Assembly: GCA_913057765.1 (NCBI GenBank)
Contig: CAJXPH010000116.1
Span: 1-8,331 of the forward strand
Direction: 5' to 3'
DNA: 8,331 bases
Origin: an uncultured Campylobacteraceae bacterium
GTDB taxonomy: Bacteria > Campylobacterota > Campylobacteria > Campylobacterales > Arcobacteraceae
Position numbers and translations under genes: made by a program. Positions within the stretch are counted from its first letter, which is position 1. Each line of letters starts with the position of its first letter. Below the pieces are notes generated by a model. The model searched no databases, had not been told where the DNA came from, and saw nothing but the letters and a program-made list of their open reading frames with translations. Shown here piece after piece: positions 4,568 to 8,331 of the stretch.

Positions 4568-7315
4568 TTGAAAAAGATTCTTGATATCTTATTCTCCTTC
4601 AAGACAACACTTATTTTATTAGCTACTTTAGCTATTGGCGCAGGTGTCGCAACTTTTATTGAAAATGACTTTGGTACATCTTCAGCTAGAGTTTTAGTTT
4701 ATAACAACATTTGGTACGAAACAGTTTTAGTTTTAACAACATTAAATATGGCCGGAATTATTTATAAATATAAAATGTGGAAACACAAAGCTAGATTTAT
4801 TTTCCATACATCATTTGTAGTAATCTTAATTGGTGCAGCAACTACAAGATATGTAGGATATGAAGGTGTTATGCATATTAGAGAAGGTAAAACTGAAAAT
4901 AGAATGATTTCTCTAGAGCCTTATTTACAAGTTAAAATCAAACAAGAAAATGGTAGTTATTATAAGGAATATCCTTTAGAATTATCAGCACTAGGTAATA
5001 ATGACTTTAAATATAATATAAAGTTTAATGGAAAAGAACTTGTTGTAAAATTTAATAACTTCATGTATGCAAAAAAAGGACAAAGTAACATGAGCATTGT
5101 GACCGTAGATGCAACACTTAATGGTCAAACAAAAACAGTTAAACTTCCAGGGAAAAGGGGAATGAAAGGTATTTCTAAAATGGAAGATTTTGGTGATACT
5201 ATTGTAACCTTAGAATATGGTTCAAAAGTACTTTCTTTACCCTTCTCAATTCATTTAAAAGATTTCCAATTGGATAGATATCCAGGAAGTATGTCACCTT
5301 CTTCTTATGCCTCTGAAGTTACTGTAAATAATGCCGATGGAACAAATTATGATTATAGGATTTTCATGAATAGAACACTTCACCAAGGGAACTTCCTATT
5401 TTTCCAAAGTTCTTACGACCAAGATGAAAAAGGAACTGTTCTTTCAGTTAACAATGACCCAGGAAAGTGGCCAACATATTTAGGATACTTCCTTTTAACA
5501 CTTGGACTTATTTTAAATTTCTTTGATAAGAAATCAAGATTCTGGAAACTTACAAAATATGTAAATACTCAGAATGCAGCAGGATTTATTATGGCCTGTA
5601 TGTTAGCATTCTCAACAAATAGTTTACAAGCAGCCGAACCTACCACTGGTTTGGACTTTAATGTTTCAAAGAATGATACTGCTGTATATTTAAACACTTT
5701 CAAGGATAAGTCTTTAGTTACAGCAGATAAATTTTCTAAGTTAGTTGTACAAAGTAGTGGTGGAAGAATGAAACCATTAAATACTTTGAATAGAGATATT
5801 GCATATAAACTAACTTCAAAAAGTTCAATGTTTGGAATGAATTCTGACCAAATAATCTTAGGTATGTTAACTCGACCTGAGATTTGGCGAAATGTAAAAA
5901 TGATTAAAATTAAGACACCAAAATTAAAGAATATTTTAGGTGTTGAATCTTCAAGAAAGTATATTGCATTTTCAGAAGTTTTTAAAGGTGGGAAATATGT
6001 GCTAAATGACGAAGCACAAAAAGCATCTATGTCAAAACCAAATGAAAGAGGAACTTTCGAAAGAGATATTATTGCTCTTGATGAAAAACTAAATATTGCA
6101 TATATGGTTTATAATGGTAATTTATTTAATCTATTCCCTCAAATAGGAGTAGATGATAACAATAAATGGTATACACCGCTTGATGCGATGAAATCATTTA
6201 AAGGTGATAATCAAAAAGCTGTTGAATCAATGGTTAGAGGATTTATAAATTCTGTTGTAAATGAAAACTGGGAAGTATCTAATAAGTTTGTTGATATGCT
6301 AACTCAGTACCAAGAGAAAGCAGGAGCAAAAGTAATTCCATCTAAATCACATATTGATAGAGAAATTGCTTTTAACAACTTAGATATTTTTCCTAAAATA
6401 ACTCTTGCATATATTATATTAGGTTTTATAATGTTAACAGTAGCATTTATTGTTGTATTTAATCCTAAAATCAAACCAAGAAAAACAACTTTTGTTTTCT
6501 TTATTCTATTAGCCATTCTTTTTTCTCTTCACACATTTGGTATGGGATTTAGATGGGTTGTTTCAGGACATGCTCCTTGGTCAGATACTTATGAATCACT
6601 TTTATATATTTCATGGTCAGCAGTTTTTGCAGGGGTTATATTCTTTAGAAAATCTCTTCTTGCATTAAGTGCTGCTGTTATTGTTGCTGGTATATTTATG
6701 TTTACAGCACACTTAGCAGGAATTAACCCTCAAATTACAAATTTAGTACCTGTACTTAAATCATACTGGTTAACTATTCATGTATCAATTTTAACTGCAT
6801 CATATGGTTTCTTTGGATTAGGAGCTATATTAGGATATATGTCATTAATCATGTTTATCTTTAGGAAAAATAGACCTCACTTAGATAATACGATTAAACA
6901 TATTACTGCAATTAATGAAGTTGCCTTAATAATTGGATTATCAGCGATCACTATTGGTAACTTCCTTGGTGGTGTTTGGGCTAATGAATCTTGGGGTAGA
7001 TACTGGGGTTGGGATCCAAAAGAGACTTGGGCTTATGTATCAATCGTATTTTATGTATTAGTTCTACATTTAAGATTTGTTAAGCCACTTAACAATCCAT
7101 TTGTATTTTCAGTGGCATCATTATTAACATTCAGTGCAATTTTGATGACATATTTTGGAGTAAACTTCTACTTATCAGGTATGCATTCATATGCAACGGG
7201 AGATCCAGTACCTGTTCCAATGTGGGTATACTATATAACAGCAGCTGTATTTATTACAATTGCTCTTGCATATAGAAATAGAAACTTAAAAGATGATGTC
7301 TGTCATACTAAATAA
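4568..7315 (+). CDS. ccsBA: Fused System II cytochrome c synthetase CcsBA (ResB-CcsA)
   Basis: CcsBA carries heme across the inner membrane and attaches it to CXXCH motifs of apocytochromes c on the periplasmic side. This 915-residue chain fuses ResB (1-320) to CcsA (about 605-915). ResB shows membrane segments near 9-31, 49-66, 77-95 and 302-318 around a periplasmic domain (about 97-300). A hydrophobic stretch (337-350) leads into a second, roughly 250-residue extracytoplasmic domain beginning near GGRMKPLNT (398-406). CcsA has about nine hydrophobic segments and the WWD heme-handling motif (W804, W809, W813, W815-D816, W821). The four key histidines map onto Helicobacter hepaticus CcsBA by motif and spacing: H80 and H834 (membrane), H738 and H873 (periplasmic). 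The start is TTG (4568-4570), six bases after AAAGGA (4556-4561), giving MKKILDIL. Likely monocistronic: a divergent control region precedes it and a hairpin follows. Intact and probably essential for respiration. Confidence 0.97.
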   Translation: MKKILDILFSFKTTLILLATLAIGAGVATFIENDFGTSSARVLVYNNIWYETVLVLTTLNMAGIIYKYKMWKHKARFIFHTSFVVILIGAATTRYVGYEGVMHIREGKTENRMISLEPYLQVKIKQENGSYYKEYPLELSALGNNDFKYNIKFNGKELVVKFNNFMYAKKGQSNMSIVTVDATLNGQTKTVKLPGKRGMKGISKMEDFGDTIVTLEYGSKVLSLPFSIHLKDFQLDRYPGSMSPSSYASEVTVNNADGTNYDYRIFMNRTLHQGNFLFFQSSYDQDEKGTVLSVNNDPGKWPTYLGYFLLTLGLILNFFDKKSRFWKLTKYVNTQNAAGFIMACMLAFSTNSLQAAEPTTGLDFNVSKNDTAVYLNTFKDKSLVTADKFSKLVVQSSGGRMKPLNTLNRDIAYKLTSKSSMFGMNSDQIILGMLTRPEIWRNVKMIKIKTPKLKNILGVESSRKYIAFSEVFKGGKYVLNDEAQKASMSKPNERGTFERDIIALDEKLNIAYMVYNGNLFNLFPQIGVDDNNKWYTPLDAMKSFKGDNQKAVESMVRGFINSVVNENWEVSNKFVDMLTQYQEKAGAKVIPSKSHIDREIAFNNLDIFPKITLAYIILGFIMLTVAFIVVFNPKIKPRKTTFVFFILLAILFSLHTFGMGFRWVVSGHAPWSDTYESLLYISWSAVFAGVIFFRKSLLALSAAVIVAGIFMFTAHLAGINPQITNLVPVLKSYWLTIHVSILTASYGFFGLGAILGYMSLIMFIFRKNRPHLDNTIKHITAINEVALIIGLSAITIGNFLGGVWANESWGRYWGWDPKETWAYVSIVFYVLVLHLRFVKPLNNPFVFSVASLLTFSAILMTYFGVNFYLSGMHSYATGDPVPVPMWVYYITAAVFITIALAYRNRNLKDDVCHTK

Positions 7316-7320
7316 CTTTT

Positions 7321-7352
7321 TTATAACTAAACCAATTATGGTTTAGTTATAA
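7321..7352 (+). terminator. Hairpin after ccsBA, probable terminator
   Basis: A perfect 13-bp inverted repeat (7321-7333 with 7340-7352; arms TTATAACTAAACC and its complement) encloses a 6-base loop. It lies six bases after the ccsBA stop. The base of the stem is followed by TAATTCCTT rather than a clean T run, so intrinsic termination may be imperfect; the hairpin may also protect the 3' end. It is the strongest hairpin I noticed in the window. Confidence 0.6.
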
Positions 7353-7434
7353 TAATTCCTTCTCATTTTTACAAAAATACACAATTAAAACAAAAATTTT
7401 TAGCAATTTAATAATTTTTCAAAGCATTTTCTAA

Positions 7435-7440
7435 TATAAT
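7435..7440 (+). promoter_or_regulatory. Candidate promoter of the response regulator (-10 TATAAT)
   Basis: A perfect TATAAT, preceded by a T-rich segment and without a clear -35, would start transcription near 7447. That leaves a leader of about 16 bases holding AAAGG (7448-7452), ten bases before the ATG at 7463. The rest of the 147-bp gap holds the upstream terminator and otherwise featureless A/T-rich sequence. Confidence 0.5.
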
Positions 7441-7462
7441 AATCTATAAAGGTTATATTTAT

Positions 7463-8200
7463 ATGAATCATGACAAATTACACAATATTATTGCATTCAC
7501 AAAAGACCTCCATGTTCTATACATAGAAGATAACTATGATGTAAGAGAACAGACAGTCAAAATGCTTCAAATCTTTTTTACTTCTATTGTGGTTGCGAAA
7601 AATGGTTCTGAAGGACTAAACTTATTTAATTCAAATAATAAATTTGAATCTACAGCCTTTGACTTAATTATTACTGATATAGAAATGCCTATTATAGATG
7701 GTATCTCGATGATAAACTCTATTAGAAATTCAAATAAAGACATCCCTATATTAATCTTTTCTGCTCATAGTAACACTGATTACTTTCTAAAGACAATTAA
7801 TGCAGGAATTGATGGATATATATTAAAACCATATAATATAGAACAAATATCAAACTCTCTAATGAATATTGTTGAGAAAAATAAACTTACCAGCACTAAC
7901 GACCATATAATCCACTTAGAAGATAATTATATTTGGAATCTAAAGGATTCTTTATTATATAAAGATGAGGAAATTGTAAAATTAACAAAAAATGAAATAA
8001 AGCTTTTTACGCTTTTTATAACATCAAAAGGTTCATTAAAAACTTATGATGAAATTGAATCATATATTTTTAACGATTTTAGCTCCAATAATAAAAGAGT
8101 TAGAAATCTAGTATCAAGACTTAAAATAAAACTTGATTATGAAATCTTTGAATCAATTTACTCACATGGATATAAATTAAAATATAAAAACTTTTTATAA
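7463..8200 (+). CDS. OmpR/PhoB-type response regulator
   Basis: The 245-residue protein joins a receiver domain (about 15-137) to a winged-helix DNA-binding domain (about 150-243). Receiver landmarks are intact: acidic pair E22-D23, phosphoacceptor D72 in LIITDIEMP, the switch residue S100 in FSAH, Y119, and K122-P123. The output domain shows the OmpR pattern LTKNEIKLF (174-182), a recognition helix around VRNLVSRLKIKL (213-224), and the wing SHGYKLK (234-240). It should be phosphorylated by a sensor histidine kinase and act as a DNA-binding regulator. No kinase gene is in the window; one could lie beyond the fragment end. The signal and targets cannot be deduced. Two direct repeats 9 bp after its stop are candidate binding sites. 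The N-terminal 14 residues before the receiver domain are a slight extension. Confidence 0.93.
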   Translation: MNHDKLHNIIAFTKDLHVLYIEDNYDVREQTVKMLQIFFTSIVVAKNGSEGLNLFNSNNKFESTAFDLIITDIEMPIIDGISMINSIRNSNKDIPILIFSAHSNTDYFLKTINAGIDGYILKPYNIEQISNSLMNIVEKNKLTSTNDHIIHLEDNYIWNLKDSLLYKDEEIVKLTKNEIKLFTLFITSKGSLKTYDEIESYIFNDFSSNNKRVRNLVSRLKIKLDYEIFESIYSHGYKLKYKNFL

Positions 8201-8208
8201 TTCTTAAA

Positions 8209-8228
8209 TTTTGAGACGTTTTTGAGAC
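8209..8228 (+). repeat. Two TTTTGAGAC direct repeats, possible response-regulator operator
   Basis: TTTTGAGAC occurs at 8209-8217 and again, identically, at 8220-8228, an 11-bp period (one helical turn). OmpR-family regulators typically bind head-to-tail repeats with this spacing as dimers. The repeats end 10 bp before a TATAAT (8239-8244), covering the place of a -35, as expected for an activator site. Their position right after the response regulator gene makes that protein the obvious candidate binder, by inference only. Confidence 0.45.
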
Positions 8229-8238
8229 AACTTTTTGA

Positions 8239-8244
8239 TATAAT
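8239..8244 (+). promoter_or_regulatory. Candidate promoter for a gene cut off at the fragment end
   Basis: TATAAT at 8239-8244 follows the direct repeats and the sequence TTTTTGA. A second TATAAT lies at 8253-8258. The first would start transcription near 8251. Two in-frame ATG codons follow (8269-8271, 8272-8274), preceded only by a weak purine stretch (AAAAAG), before genomic sequence ends at 8281. About four codons are visible, too few to claim or identify a gene. Confidence 0.4.
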
Positions 8245-8281
8245 TTAAAAAATATAATCAAAAAGCTTATGATGAACATAC

Positions 8282-8331
8282 CTGTCTCTTATACACATCT
8301 GACGCTGCCGACGAAGAGGATAGTGTAGATC
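8282..8331 (-). other. Untrimmed Nextera (i5 side) sequencing adapter, not genomic
   Basis: Bases 8282-8300 are the reverse complement of the 19-bp Tn5 mosaic end. Bases 8301-8314 are the complement of the Nextera read-1 primer core. Bases 8315-8322 hold the i5 index (TATCCTCT on the minus strand, matching S503 as I recall it). Bases 8323-8331 begin the P5 primer complement. With the left adapter, this shows the window is one complete adapter-to-adapter fragment. Confidence 0.97.

Noticed and set aside
6304..6516. 70-codon minus-strand open frame inside ccsBA
   Set aside because: It is antisense to a conserved part of CcsBA and has no supporting context; a shadow frame.
8269..8281. Start of a further gene at the right end
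   Set aside because: Only about four codons precede the adapter and the ribosome binding site is weak, so it is mentioned under the promoter but not called as a gene.

Overview
The window is an AT-rich bacterial fragment whose gene content and style point to Campylobacterota, most likely an Arcobacter-like lineage. The main indicators are a fused System II cytochrome c synthetase (ResB and CcsA in one 915-residue chain), a CmoB tRNA-modification enzyme, compact gene packing, and promoters with a clear TATAAT box but little -35 signal. This placement is an inference from gene content; no rRNA or other phylogenetic marker is present. The genomic part runs from 48 to 8281. Bases 1-47 and 8282-8331 are untrimmed Nextera (Tn5) sequencing adapters, so both ends are library artefacts.

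Layout. At the left, a DUF455 ferritin-like diiron protein (84-902, minus) is divergent from a three-gene, tightly coupled plus-strand operon (970-3463). The operon encodes a glyoxalase II-type metallo-beta-lactamase hydrolase and two tandem paralogous GGDEF proteins. The operon's last gene meets cmoB (3465-4379, minus) tail to tail with a single base between the stop codons. A 188-bp divergent control region (4380-4567) separates cmoB from ccsBA (4568-7315, plus, TTG start). A strong hairpin follows ccsBA. An OmpR-type response regulator (7463-8200, plus) comes next, then a short tail with two direct repeats in front of a TATAAT box, apparently the promoter of a gene cut off by the fragment end.

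How the genes relate. The metabolic genes are housekeeping: heme attachment to cytochromes c (ccsBA) and wobble-uridine modification (cmoB). The most distinctive part is the GGDEF pair. Both copies have lost the first metal-binding Asp and the guanine-contacting Asn of active diguanylate cyclases. One also lost the GG of the signature but keeps an exact RxxD inhibitory site; the other keeps SGDEF but lost RxxD. They end in nearly the same C-terminal peptide. This suggests c-di-GMP or nucleotide sensors, or protein-interaction modules, rather than cyclases. The second notable element is an FNR/CRP-like box (one mismatch to TTGAT-N4-ATCAA) centred about 42 bp upstream of a predicted ccsBA transcription start, the geometry of a class II activated promoter.
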